Shown here: positions 36,001 through 45,038 of the stretch, piece by piece
Numbering within the stretch: position 1 is the first letter of the stretch
Layout of the letters: each line of letters opens with the position of its first letter
Assembly (NCBI GenBank): GCA_036186865.1
Contig: AP025067.1
Location: 27,299,726-27,363,725 of the forward strand
Source of the DNA: Eustoma russellianum
Lineage: Eukaryota; Streptophyta; Magnoliopsida; Gentianales; Gentianaceae
Direction: 5' to 3'
Length of the DNA: 64,000 nucleotides
Made by a program: the position numbers and the translations under genes
The notes under the pieces: model-generated
The model's database searches: none
What the model saw: only the letters and a program-made list of their open reading frames with translations
What the model was told of the DNA's origin: nothing

Positions 36001-39000
36001 GAAATAGCGGCGACTCCGCCGGAACGACGACTAGTGTTGCACCGTGGTTGTTTAGCGTCGCAGCCAGCACGACCAGCCGTCAGATTATTAACAGAGTTAA
36101 ACTTGGCAATGGGAAGGAACATTTGGTATGAAACTCCCTTCTTCACCTATATGCCTAACTTACATCAGCAAAAATAGTTGGAAAAGAAGAAAGAAATGGA
36201 TATGAAGGTCATAATTCTAAAAGTCGTTTCCGGTGTATTGGACTCCCGCGTTTGTGCAGGGTTTGGGAAAAGACCGGATCGATTCACGGTCTGATATATG
36301 CAGTCTTACCCTATACTTTGTGCAGAAGGTTGCTTCTGTGGGTTAAACCCGTGACCTCAACGTCACAAAGCAGCAATCTTACCAGTTGGTCCAAATCCCG
36401 CCCTATGAGCATATGACACGAGAGTTTACTTATTATTGTAACAATATGCTATAACATTTGGTTATAAACCTGCAACGACATTACTCCATTGACTTAGATG
36501 CTTCCGGGTATGGGGGGTTGGTGTATGTAACCATGCTCATGTGTTAGAAACACACAAAGTTTGTTTTTCAATGACCCATAATGAAAATTGCGTTAAGCTG
36601 TGTCGATCAACTGCTACTTCACAAGAAGCACAATCAATTTAGTGAGTCATTTTGCTTTATTCCATCAAATTCCAAAGTCAAGAAATAGTGTATTCTTGAC
36701 TCCATTGGAAATAGAAAGTTTGGTTATAAACGTACATCAGGTACAATACAATATGACCACAGAGTTATTGTCACATTCTTCCATTTTGGCATAAATGATT
36801 TTTGACCTTAGGTGTCATTTTTACTTCAAGATAAATCATTGCACAATTATATCGTTTACTGACATTGTATAATGTCAATGTCACAGGGACATACAATTAA
36901 CACTTTCAGCTTGAACAATACGAAATTCCCTTTGGTGTACGGAAAGGATGCTTCAAGCTTGAACTGTTCTGCCGATGGAATCAAGTAAATTCAACCCTTT
37001 ACACAACTAAGAGCTTTTGATCTGATCCCTCACCTGACCCCCTAGTGCTATAATCCAGTACAGAATATAGTCTTTTGCTTTTGATTATCTGTATGCACAT
37101 TGCACGTTATGTGTATACTGTATAGATACTTTTGCATTTTCATGTAAACTTGCGTTTGGCAGCCTGTTGCCAGGTGTAATCTTTCTTTTGGTTTAGCTTT
37201 GTCTTTAATGACAAGCAGCATGTTGCTTCGTCATCTTTTGTCTATTGTACGGGTTGCTCCTCCATTATGGTGCATTTTCGGGTTAAGGTTTGCCTTGATC
37301 CATTAGGTATATTATGTACATTGTTTCTCAAAAAAAAATCTTCTGATCTGATTGCGAAAATTCAGGGTAACTTGATGTTGGCAATTCTACATGCAGGTCT
37401 TGTGGTTGTCTAGACGGTGAGAAAGTGAAGGGAAAGATTGTGCTCTGCAACACCATTGTTGGTATTGCACAAGCAAGTAAAGTTGGTGCTATTGGCTCCA
37501 TTTTGAACAGTAATCAGTTCTATGATGCCTCTAGAATAACGCCTATTCCTGCATCGAACTTACGGTCGCAAGATTTTGAGCTACTCGAAAGCTATTACAA
37601 TTCCACCAAGTATGCACAATGTTTATAGCGCTTCTTTAGTGTAATGCACACAAACTCTATGTGTTTTTAACATACGAGTATGGTTGTGTACATCCGACCA
37701 CTCATACCTCGCCATAGACGGGAGCCTCTAAGGCAATGGGGTAATGTTGTTGTTGTTGTATTAATGTTTATCTTATGTTTATCTATATATAGGAATCCTG
37801 AAGGTACCATATACTCTAGTGAAATAATAGAAAACAAGAATGCTCCAGTTATTGCCTCATTCTCTTCAAGAGGGCCAAATAGGATAGTTCCAGATATTCT
37901 CAAGGTACGTACCAATTCATTTAGATTTCAATAGCTATTCATTATTACATGAGGAGTTTGATTTACTAATGATTTTCTTAATTTCTTACAGCCTGACATA
38001 GCTGCACCAGGAGTTGACATTTTAGCAGCTTTTTCTCCAGTGGTTTCTCCTTCAGGCGATGCTTCAGATAAAAGATCGGTACCATATAATATTTTAGGAG
38101 GTACATCCATGGCTTGTCCTCATGTTTCTGGTGCTGCTGCCTATGTAAAATCCAAGCATCCTGATTGGTCACCTTCAGCCATTAAATCTGCCATCATGAC
38201 TACAGGTGATTACTAGTTTTATTTAGTTGCATGCAATGTCTTTTCATTTCCAATAGAGTTATAGACACACTTTTCTTTGACTTTGAAATATGATGGAATA
38301 AAGCAAAATAACTCTTTAAATTGACTGCGCTTCTTATATTGTGAAGTAACAGTTGATCGACAAGCAATTTTCATTATCGGTCATCGGAAAACAACCTCTA
38401 TGTGTTTTTAACACATGAGTATGGTTGTGTACATCCGACCCCTCTATACTTCGCCATAGACGAGAGCCTCTAAGACAATAAGGTAATGTTGTTGTTGTAT
38501 TTAGTTGCATGCATGAGTATGAGCATGGTTCATCCTCCTTGCTACGCTTTATTTAATGGTACATAGATAAGTAAGCCCGAATGACACGTGCATCAATGGG
38601 GCTGTCATATTTAAAACACGCTCACAAATCCAGTATTTGTCCATCTCTTACTGGATACAGAACGCACACGTTTAGACATATGATGTATCTGATTAGACAA
38701 TGTTGATGTGATATTGAAACTTGGGTTAACATGATGTGATGCGCATATGCACTCAAAATCTTAAGAAAATGGATAGTGGTACCTCATTTTTATATAACCT
38801 ATGTATTTTATCTCAAAGTGTCCGATGTTGGACAATATTTTCAACACCCGACATCACCTGACAACGTGGTTTAACATACACACGCGCCTTAGAATCTGAC
38901 CTCAATCACAAACCACAAGACACATGCGCCTTAGAACTTCCCACTCAATCACTTTTATCTCAAAGTGTCTGATGTGAGACAATATTTTCAACACCCACCC

Positions 39001-39975
39001 TCATGTGGCAACGAGCTTAACATACACACGTGTCTTAGAACCTGCCGTCAATCACAAAACACAAGACACGTGTCTTAGAACCTGCCCTCAATCACAAACC
39101 ACAAGACGCGTGCCTTAGAATCCGTCCCTCAATCACAAACCACAAGACACACACGCCATAGAACCTACCCCTCAATCATAAACCACAAGCCAGCATGAAC
39201 ATCTAGACATGGTGCGGGGAGACAATAAACGGCCTATCATAAGCCAGGTAAGGTGTGAGTCCACATTTTTAAATCTGCTCTGATACCATATTGAAACTTG
39301 GGCTTACATGAGGTGATGCTCATATCCATTCAAAATCTTAAGGCAATAGGTGGCGTTACCTCATCCTCATATAACCCATGTATTTTATCTCAAAGTGTCC
39401 GAGGTTCGACAATATTTTCTAACATGTAACATTCTCTCTTTCTTTGTGAAGCTTTGCGCATGAATGCTAGTCAAGGTACTGGGGGAGGGAACAAGGAATT
39501 CGCCTTTGGATCAGGATTTCTTGATCCAGTGAAGGCCGTGAATCCAGGTTTAGTGTACGAAACAAGTCAATCGGACTATGCCAAAATGCTCTGCGGCTTA
39601 GGCTTCAACAATGCAGCACTAAGAAAGATATTCGGAGACAATAGCACCTGTCCCAAAGAAAAAACAACGCCTAGAGAACTCAATTACCCAACAATGGCTG
39701 CTAAATGGGAAAGATTAGAGGACGTCTATGTAAAGTTTCCAAGAACAGTTACAAATGTGGGCAACGCAAATTCGACGTACAAAGCAACTGTGTCTCAGAT
39801 ACCTCGATTAAACATTACTGTGGAGCCTAACGTTTTGTCTTTCAAAGAGTTGAAGGAGAAGCAATCTTTTGTTGTTAGTGTTTCTGGAAAAAGTTCGGAG
39901 AAAATGATATCCGCATCGCTTGAGTGGTCCGATGGAAGCCATGTTGTCCGAAGCCCAATTATTGTGTTCATATAG
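24004..39975 (+). CDS. Cucumisin-like subtilase (S8 serine protease), complete
   Basis: Exons 24004-24099, 24607-24689, 24961-25052, 34342-34588, 35636-36125, 36887-36984, 37397-37609, 37793-37904, 37992-38205, 39452-39975; total 2169 nt, 722 residues, every junction in frame. Signal peptide 1-26, then I9 propeptide (33 to about 110, VHIVYTGALP). In the peptidase domain the catalytic residues are Asp137 (LLDTGVWPES), His193 (GHGTHTAS), Asn296 (NAAGNSG) and Ser516 (GGTSMACPH). PA insert spans about 340-445; Fn3-like C-domain has NYPTM and RTVTNVG. Length and layout match plant SBT4 cucumisin-like proteases, secreted enzymes that mature in the secretory route and act in the apoplast. Intron 3 is 9.3 kb through a retrotransposon. 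No coding defect was seen, so it may be functional if splicing tolerates the load. Confidence 0.95.
24100..24606 (+). other. GC-AG intron 1 of the subtilase
   Basis: The donor is AAG|GCAAGTAC and the acceptor AACGCAG|GTGCAC. Only this choice gives ERK-VHIVY, the family junction. A GT at 24106 would put the next exon out of frame. GC donors make up a small minority of plant introns and usually show this AG|GCAAGT context. Confidence 0.8.
25140..25713 (-). mobile_element. Degenerate TRIM of the 38.7-kb family, in intron 3
   Basis: Two LTR-like blocks (about 25290-25365 and 25574-25713, with CTTAAATGAGGTGAGCATATA, CTCAAAGTG, and TATTCTCAATA) surround an internal part like that at 38712-39424 (GCGTGTCTTAGAA, CACAAACCACAAGCCAGACA). 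An extra, partly inverted LTR-like piece lies at 25160-25275. Boundaries are approximate. Confidence 0.55.
25940..27893 (-). repeat. 3' LTR of the SIRE-like element
   Basis: 1954 bp. On the minus strand it begins TGGTGCTGGTGG just after the PPT and ends CCTAACA. It includes the last 50 or so codons of the extra ORF and a hairpin-like repeat array at 26865-27500. Confidence 0.85.
26865..27505 (-). repeat. Array of about 12 GCGCCTAAT/GGCGTTCGAAGT units (LTR copy 1)
   Basis: Units of roughly 40-55 bp, each with ACATGAAGCGCCTAAT and then AGGCGTTCGAAGT. The two halves are imperfect inverted repeats (the complement of the second is ACTTCGAACGCCT). Spacers vary (CTGATTTTCAAACACTTC, GTTCGCATTTTTCAACAGG). 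Confidence 0.88.
27740..29128 (-). pseudogene. Extra ORF downstream of pol (putative plant transposon protein type)
   Basis: From MASAGLSKRPRTQKRKQ (start at 29095; an in-frame ATG also at 29128) the frame reads to DFSVFD, then an out-of-frame joint near 28545, then 28504-27740. The basic KRPRTQKRKQ could be a nuclear signal. The middle (KFEPEIKKPPRTIDKGARVSYYSSM..., and LVDRILLAVVTYCINGKATRNPSNMDFYVS) resembles the plant domain named putative plant transposon protein, whose role is unknown. The C-terminus is Gly-rich and acidic (DDLGGEGGGAGGAGG). Uniquely, the codons for FDDLGGEGG form the polypurine tract, and the last codons lie inside the LTR. It has one frameshift. Confidence 0.6.
27894..27906 (-). 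promoter_or_regulatory. Polypurine tract of the SIRE-like element
   Basis: AGGGGGAGAAGG on the minus strand immediately before the LTR start TGGTGCTGG. It lies within the coding frame of the extra ORF. Confidence 0.75.
29415..29700 (-). repeat. Internal block of GCGC/CGAACG repeats
   Basis: Further units like the LTR array (AAGCGCCTAATGTGACTTCGAACG, TAAAGCGCCTGATGTCACTTCGAACG) between RNase H and the extra ORF. They are shorter and more diverged than the LTR copies. Confidence 0.75.
29752..31486 (-). pseudogene. Gag zinc knuckles fused in frame to RNase H
   Basis: A continuous 515-codon frame (31423-29876). It starts with knuckle CYKCGKLGHFMKDC, then a coiled, acidic spacer, a second knuckle CFYCNRKGHVERVC, and a NLVWVPKDEMKVTNLQGPK segment. 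Near 30420 it jumps to LLYLTASRHDILHAVC, the RT/RNase H connection, and RNase H with GYCDSDYAG, STAESEY and CDNTSAINIAQNP. After one TAA (29878) the tail VEFVPTRDQLADIFTKPL continues to 29752. About 3 kb of pol is deleted, yet the joint kept the frame. No protease or integrase remains, so the copy could move only with help. Confidence 0.85.
31490..32268 (-). pseudogene. Gag N-terminal part of the SIRE-like element
   Basis: MDPFVFDDVGSPSAD at 32268 begins a Gag with the DUF4219-like KVPMFDLLNYPLWKSNMETYL. The frame is broken near 31950, and the UBN2 capsid part resumes at 31852 as MIKQFYNFTVPKGEKIEESI...LGREWNAKVTAIEESKDL. A second break lies before the knuckle frame. It is decayed and cannot make full-length Gag. 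Confidence 0.85.
32315..32327 (-). promoter_or_regulatory. Primer-binding site of the SIRE-like element
   Basis: TGGTATCAGAGCC on the minus strand, two bases inside the 5' LTR end at 32330. It fixes the element's orientation. Confidence 0.9.
32330..34281 (-). repeat. 5' LTR of the SIRE-like element
   Basis: 1952 bp, nearly identical to 25940-27892. It includes the repeat array at 33247-33888 and a truncated copy of the extra ORF's C-terminal codons. The outer end stops one base short of the expected TG start. Confidence 0.88.
33247..33888 (-). repeat. Array of about 12 GCGCCTAAT/GGCGTTCGAAGT units (LTR copy 2)
   Basis: Same array as 26865-27505, with single-base differences. Confidence 0.88.
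34743..35013 (-). mobile_element. (TTG)n-tailed SINE, subtilase intron 4
   Basis: 271 bp between perfect 13-bp duplications TGTTTGGTCATAT (34730-34742 and 35014-35026). The plus-strand left end is (CAA)n, so the unit lies on the minus strand with a (TTG)n tail. Shared landmarks: GAGGCTCTCGTCTATGACGG, GTTTACCGATGACCC, TTAGCGAGTCATTTTGC. Confidence 0.85.
35414..35536 (-). mobile_element. 5'-truncated (TTG)n SINE, subtilase intron 4
   Basis: 123 bp with an 18-bp target duplication CTGATGAAGTTAATACAA (35396-35413 and 35537-35554). Only the tail-side half is present, ending at CCGATGACCCAGAA. Confidence 0.82.
36225..36410 (-). mobile_element. Au-type SINE, subtilase intron 5
   Basis: On the minus strand: tRNA-like head with ACTGGTAAGATTGCTGC (box A region) and GGTCACGGGTTTAACCC (box B region), then the Au body CTTCTGCACAAAG...GGGTAAGACTGC and GGTCTTTTCCCAAACCCTGC, tail CCAATACACCGG. 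Family assignment is from memory of the Au consensus. Confidence 0.75.
36470..36718 (-). mobile_element. (TTG)n SINE, subtilase intron 5
   Basis: 249 bp with a perfect 13-bp duplication TTTGGTTATAAAC (36457-36469 and 36719-36731). Confidence 0.82.
37627..37771 (+). mobile_element. 5'-truncated (TTG)n SINE, subtilase intron 7
   Basis: Plus orientation, from CTCTATGTGTTTTTAACAT to TGTTGTTGTTGTTG. A possible 9-bp duplication AATGTTTAT flanks it. It fills most of this 183-nt intron. Confidence 0.65.
38236..38498 (+). mobile_element. (TTG)n SINE, subtilase intron 9
   Basis: 263 bp, plus orientation, with a perfect 15-bp duplication ATTTAGTTGCATGCA (38221-38235 and 38499-38513). It is the most complete plus-strand copy of the family. 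Confidence 0.87.
38712..39424 (-). mobile_element. TRIM (miniature LTR retrotransposon), subtilase intron 9
   Basis: LTRs 38712-38846 (135 bp) and 39289-39424 (136 bp), on the plus strand TATTGAAACTTGGG to ATTTTC(T)AACA. The minus-strand PBS TGGTATCAGAG lies at 39278-39288, next to the right LTR. Flanks TGTGA and TGTAA match at four of five bases. The internal 440 bp is noncoding, with repeats of TTAGAA-CCTGCC..CAATCACAAACCACAAGAC. It ends 27 bp before the intron's AG, so the acceptor tract is close to the insertion site. Confidence 0.8.
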
Positions 39976-40173
39976 AGTTCAGTTTCTTTCAGGGCAATAG
40001 TTTTTGACAAACTCTTGTTGTGAAGAAAGGAACATGTTAACTGAATATGGATGTTAGCATGTATGTCGGATTTCATGAATGTTCACAAGATTAGACTTCA
40101 ATGTTAACAAGATCATAAGTTTTGATATTACCTTACTCTCTCAAATGTTGGTTAAATTTTGCTTCTATAAAAA

Positions 40174-40437
40174 GTTGTTCTCGGTGCACTAGTCTCTCGT
40201 GTTTGCTCAGGGTTTGGGAAATGGCCGGATCGTTTCGCGATCTAATGTACGCAGTCTTACCTTACACTTTGTGCAAGAGACCGCATTTGTGCAGGGCCGG
40301 GAAGGGGCCGGATCGCTTCGCGATCTGATATACGCAGCATTATCCCACACTTTGTGCAAGAGACTATTTTCTCAGCTCAAACCCGTAAAATCATGGTTAC
40401 AAAACAACAATTTTACCATTTGCTTCAAGATCCGTCC
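40174..40437 (-). mobile_element. Au-type SINE with internal tandem duplication
   Basis: Same family as 36225-36410. The head ATGGTAAAATTGTTGTTTTG and tail AGTGCACCGAGAAC lie on the minus strand. A roughly 85-bp body segment (CTTGCACAAAGTG...GATCCGGCC...) occurs twice in tandem. Confidence 0.75.
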
Positions 40438-40589
40438 TTTAAATGAAAATGTTAACTATACATCTTTTTTTCCCTTATACTCCATCCATCCTAAACTATA
40501 AGTTTGTTTTTATTTTTAAACATAATATAAACGGTAAAATAAATTTATATCTTCATACGAAAATTATAAGTTTATTTTGATTTTGTTGG

Positions 40590-40836
40590 CAAAAGGTTGA
40601 ACCCCAACCCAAAGGGTCCACTGCTCTAGCCCCAAGAAGCTACGTGGAGGATGTAAATCATGAGTCCAGCAGCCTCCTAGATTGGGTGAGATCTTACACA
40701 GTTACCCACACAAACTAGGTCTTTGGCCTGGCAGCAAAGGAACACCCACAATGTGCGCGTCCCTGGATTTGAATTCATGATCTCTTGTTGGCAATCCCCA
40801 ACCCGAATACCAACTGGACTATGCCCTAGGGGCAAA
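40590..40836 (-). mobile_element. tRNA-derived SINE-like element
   Basis: On the minus strand GCATAGTCCAGTTGGTATTCGGG (box A-like) and TGAATTCAAATCCAGGGAC (box B-like) lie 35-40 nt apart near the right end, followed by a noncoding body. I call a SINE head and not a tRNA gene because no acceptor stem closes. Confidence 0.6.
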
Positions 40837-40837
40837 A

Positions 40838-41053
40838 CAGTGTTGGATAAACTTTTTATAGTGACTGGCCCCACCGCAGTACGGCCCCATACTCCTGAAA
40901 CCCCCTTCCGGCCTGGCCCTACGGGTTATCACCGCTTGGCCCTCGCGTTTGAGGGATTTTTTTGGAGAGGCATAGTTCCACTATTATACTAATAAGAGGA
41001 CTCGAACACGGAACCTCAGTTAGCAGTATGAGAGTCTTTACCACTAGGGCAGG
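40838..41053 (-). mobile_element. tRNA-derived SINE, tandem copy 1
   Basis: On the minus strand ACCTGCCCTAGTGGTAAAGA (box A region) and GGTTCCGTGTTCGAGTCC (box B) form a tRNA-like head. The body includes CAAGCGGTGATAACCCGTAG and ends AAAAAGTTTATCCAACACTG. Confidence 0.72.
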
Positions 41054-41067
41054 TGTCTTCGATAACA

Positions 41068-41285
41068 ACAGTGTTGGGTAAACTTTTTATAGTGACTGAC
41101 CCCACTGTAGTACTGCCCCATACTCCTGAAACCCCCCTCCGGCCTGGCTCTACGGGTTATTACCGCTTGGCCCTACACGTTTGAGGGATTTTTCGGAGAA
41201 GCACAATTCCACTATTATACTGATAAGAGGACTCGAACACGGAACCTCAGTCAGCAATATTAGAGTCTTTACGACTAGGGTAGTT
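41068..41285 (-). mobile_element. tRNA-derived SINE, tandem copy 2
   Basis: Same unit as 40838-41053 in the same orientation, about 14 bp away, with dispersed substitutions. It ends at AACAGTGTTGGG on the plus strand. Confidence 0.72.
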
Positions 41286-41447
41286 TATTTTGATTTTTGA
41301 ATATAGTGTATACGATAAAGTAAATTTGTATTTTTTGAGACTATCTCTTTTCATACGAAAACATATACATTCCCTACTGCATCAAATAAAGATGGACTTA
41401 CATGTTTCTTTTTGCTTGTTCTTTTTCTCTGTTTTTTTAGGTGAACC

Positions 41448-42522
41448 AGCCTGTGATGGTTTAAAACATTCACCCAATCTTGGGATTTAATCAGAAACAC
41501 GATGATCATATTTTATTCACCCGAAGTTCAGCTCAGAGGAAGCTAACTGTCATTATTGTTTATGTGGATGATATTATACTAACTGGAGGGGATAAACAGG
41601 ACATAGAAAATATTAAGAATAAATTATCACAACAATTTGAAATGAAAGATCAGGAAAATTAAGATATTTTCTTGGAATGGAAATTGCAAGAAACAAAGAT
41701 GGACTCTATATATCACAAAAGAAATACATACTAGACCTTCTCAAAGAAACTGGTCTGCTTGGATGCAAATCAGCTAGCACCCCAGTTGAACCGGGATACA
41801 AGCCTAGAGATCAATAGGATAACACTCCAACAAATAAACTAAGATATCAAAAATTAGTTGGGAAATTACTTTACTTGTCACATACTAGGCCTGATAATTG
41901 TTATGCAGCGAGTTATGTATCACATTTTATGCACTGTCTTACTAATGAACATTTCCGAGATGCTCTTAGAATCCTCAGGTATTTAAAGAATGCACCAGAG
42001 AAAGGACTATACTTCAAGAAAAACTTAGATAGAGGTATCCAGATGTACACAGATGCACACTAGGCAGGATGCAAAATTGATATGAGATCAACCACTCGTT
42101 ATGGAACATTCTTATGGGGCAACCTGGTTACATGGCAGAGCAAGAAGCAACAGTAGTATACAGAAGCAGTGCAGAGACAAAGCTGAGAGCCCTAGCGCTG
42201 GGAATCTGCATAGGCATATGGATTAGAAGAATTCTGGAAGATATCTGCATTTAGGCAAGGCTACCTATACAAATCTTTTGCGATAGTGTCTCTACCATAA
42301 GTATGGCAGAAAATCCAGTTCAGCAAGATAAGTCAAAACATGTAAAAATAGATAGACATTTCATCTGTGAAAAAATTGAAGGAAATGAGATCAGTATACA
42401 ATACATTCCCACAAAAAATCAGATAGTGGATATCTTCACCAAACCAGTCTCAATAAAAATTTTTCAATACTTAATGTCCAAGCTTAGTTGTATGAATATA
42501 TACAACTAAGCTTGAGGGAGAG
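41448..42522 (+). pseudogene. 3' part of Ty1-copia pol (RT end and RNase H)
   Basis: Begins in RT at GLKHSPNLG, continues LTVIIVYVDDIILTGG with YVDD, frameshifts after EMKDQEN, reads ISQKKYILDLLKETGLLGCK, then the RNase H part (LSHTRPDNCYAASYVSHFM, MYTDAH) with stops, and ends ENPVQQDKSKHVKIDRHF...IVDIFTKPVS. The 5' two thirds of the element are absent, and it ends at a PPT GAGGGAGAG. It is inert. Confidence 0.85.
42480..42513. repeat. Perfect inverted repeat, 14-bp arms
   Basis: AAGCTTAGTTGTAT, a 6-nt spacer, then ATACAACTAAGCTT. It spans the pol stop codon, 10 bp before the LTR. Confidence 0.85.
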
Positions 42523-43050
42523 TGTAGAAATAAGCTCAGCCGAGGTTTGCCGAACGGAGCTGAAGAAGACAGACACAGACAAAGGTATGTCGAGCTGAAG
42601 GAGGCAGACCTGGATGAGGTGTGTCGAGCTAAATTAGGACGACCTGGACGAATACCTGAATGATTATGAGCAACGAAACCAGTCAGCCGAGCTGACCTGA
42701 ACGGAAAAGCTGGACTGAGGTAATGAAGACATTAAGGAAGAGCTGAGCTGAAGATCTAAATATGCTGAAGTAAAGAAAATGCTGAGCTGAGGTGACGAGG
42801 TGAAGCACAATCAAGACAGAAACGCAACAAGCAGAGCTGCTATACTCGGGCATGTAAATATTACATTTTTCTTGTACATAGCAGAGCTGCATTGGTAAAT
42901 AGCCGTTACCACAGCCGTTGTAGTTGACAGTGACCGCTGTCAAAAGTCAAAAAGTAGCCTTTAGGATTAGATTTCCATTCCTATAAAAGGGACACAACTT
43001 TATAAATTATTTTTAATTTGAATGGAAGTTTAATTCCTTCAATCTCGACA
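42523..43050 (+). repeat. 3' LTR of the truncated Ty1-copia
   Basis: Starts TGTAGAAATAAGC directly after the PPT and probably ends CAATCTCGACA at 43050. It is rich in GAGCTGA words and has a TATAAAAGG box at about 42981. No second copy is present, so the right end is inferred. Confidence 0.65.
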
Positions 43051-43682
43051 TGTGTATATATATATGTCTAATGTAAAAATTGAGAAGAAAAACAAAAGTT
43101 ACTGCACCCAAGTCCCAATTGGATCCGTGCCAAGGGAAAAAAGCCATTAATTATTCCTAGGGATTAGATTCTTTCTGAAAACTACTTAGACGATTTTTGT
43201 CTTTGTGTGGCATTAGTGGAAAATCATGGACATTAGGAATCAAAGAATATTTTGTCTTTTCCCTGCTTTTTTCTTCCACAAAAAGTTAGCAGACAATGGT
43301 TGGTAGAACGCCCCGGCAAGTCCAAAAAAACATACTTTACAAAGGACCAAATGCTTGGATGCAAAGAACATGAATATAATTTGTTTGTCCATTATAGAAC
43401 TAGACTATAAAAAAAGAGTAAACGAAGCAATTTGATGCAGAATCTTTTGAAATTTGAGACGCAGAGACATCTTCGAATTTTCCACAAAATGATAGTGTCT
43501 GGTGATAGTGGTTGAACAAACAACATTTATAAATGAGTGTGTTATGTCTGATTTTGAAAAGTAAGCAATGAATTGAATGTGCTAATCCATGAAAATGGTA
43601 ACCTTTTTGCTTTCTTTATTTTTTTCATTTCAATATCATGTGCAAGTGTGGGAACATGACAAGTGAAGATAGAGAACCAACA
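43051..43682. other. No gene seen
   Basis: AT-rich spacer without recognisable coding, RNA or repeat structure. Confidence 0.5.
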
Positions 43683-45038
43683 AGTGCATTGCTTTGGAAG
43701 CTCCGCCTATATCGAGGTATAGGGACCGGATATACGCAACCATATCCATGTGTTAAAAACCCACAAAAGTTATTTTCCGATAATACATAATGAAAATTAC
43801 GTCAAACTATGTCGATCAACTGTTACTTCATAATTGATGAACTAAAATCTGACCTGCTCAGAAAAGACAAAGTCGCCAGTTAGTCAACAAATAGTCAACG
43901 TAGCTCAGGTTCAGCTGCTTGACTTAATAGTCTCGGCCAGAAGACCTCAGTCTCGGCCACTATTATTTATAGTTGAAGCGACTAAGGCAGATTCAAGTAT
44001 GATTCTTGGTCGGCTCGGCCTCACACTTGAGTCAGGCCGGTCCTTATTCAATATGATCAGAAGTGAAAGATTGTACCAGTCTTTAGAGATCAGCTCAGCT
44101 ACAACATATATCCAATTGTCCATGAAGCATCTCAGCTCGGCATATTGTACCTTGGCTCGGTTATGCTGTAGTCAAAGTATCTGCCTCTGGTCAACCTCAG
44201 CAAATGAAAGCAGTCAACAATGCGCTACTTCTATAAAAGTATACTCAGTTCGGCCTCGGCACCGTTCTGGCCTCAGCTTCATATTAACATCAAGCTCTGA
44301 TCTCGGTCCTGTTCTCACAAACACTGTCTCTTGGAAGAGATCAGAAAAGACCTTACCAACTGCCATGCGGGACCTACCAAGGCAGTTCTGCAGAATACTT
44401 TCCAGGTGTCAAGCATCGACTGGATTAGTACAAGGTCATCATAGCAGGCCGACCTATATATCATAGAGTCAGCAACTGACATAGCAGCAGTCACAGGTAC
44501 TTGTCCCATCATACTGCGGCTCTGCAACAGACAAGACAGTTATCTCAGACACATCACAATCCCATCATCGCGCAGAGGGTCAGACCTCCTCCATTTTGTG
44601 CATAAATACACCCCTATCCAGACGGGGGAAGGAGATCCGATTTCTTAGAACAACTCCTGGAGCTCTCTCCTAAAGAACTCCATCTCGGCCAACACTTAAA
44701 AAAGCCAAACACTCATTGAGATCTTATTACAGGTTTCATCTAAACTTTTTTTCCAGCATAAATTGCCTGCCAAAACACCCATAACTGACTTAAGTGTCAG
44801 AGGGTTTTTCCGGGGCAACGCCCTGGGACCTCTAGCGTTTCTCCTCTTTCTCAGGTTCCATTGACGGAATTAGACGGAAGATTAACGACGTACAACAATG
44901 ATCATCTATGATCCACCCGGTGAGCATTTCTTGTCTCATCAATAATATAAAAAACACAATCAGTTTAGAGAGTCATTTTATTTTATTCTATCATATTCCA
45001 AAGTCAACGAAGAATGTGTCTTAACTCCATTGGAATAA
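43683..45038 (-). mobile_element. (TTG)n SINE split by a solo LTR
   Basis: The left part (43683-43834) has GACCGGATATACGCAACC and GTCGATCAACTGTTACTTCA. The right part (44942-45038) continues AAAACACAATCAGTTTAGAG to CTCCATTGG. Joined, they match the SINE at 56577-56855. Flanks ATAGAGAACCAA and ATAGAGAACAAA look like its own target duplication. Confidence 0.75.
43835..44941 (-). mobile_element. Solo LTR related to the Retand-type LTRs
   Basis: 1107 bp with a perfect ATAAT duplication (43830-43834 and 44942-44946). The left end, TGATGAACTAAAATCTGACC...GTTCAGCTGCTTGAC, is the reverse complement of the end of the 45-kb LTR (CAAGTAGCTGAACCTGAG...CAGGTCGGATTTTGG...CATCA). It is a diverged relative, and opposite in orientation. 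No internal sequence remains. Confidence 0.82.

Noticed and set aside
41000..41053. tRNA gene on the minus strand
   Set aside because: Box A and B are present, but no closed acceptor stem or CCA-side pairing; the tandem copy and long body show a SINE.
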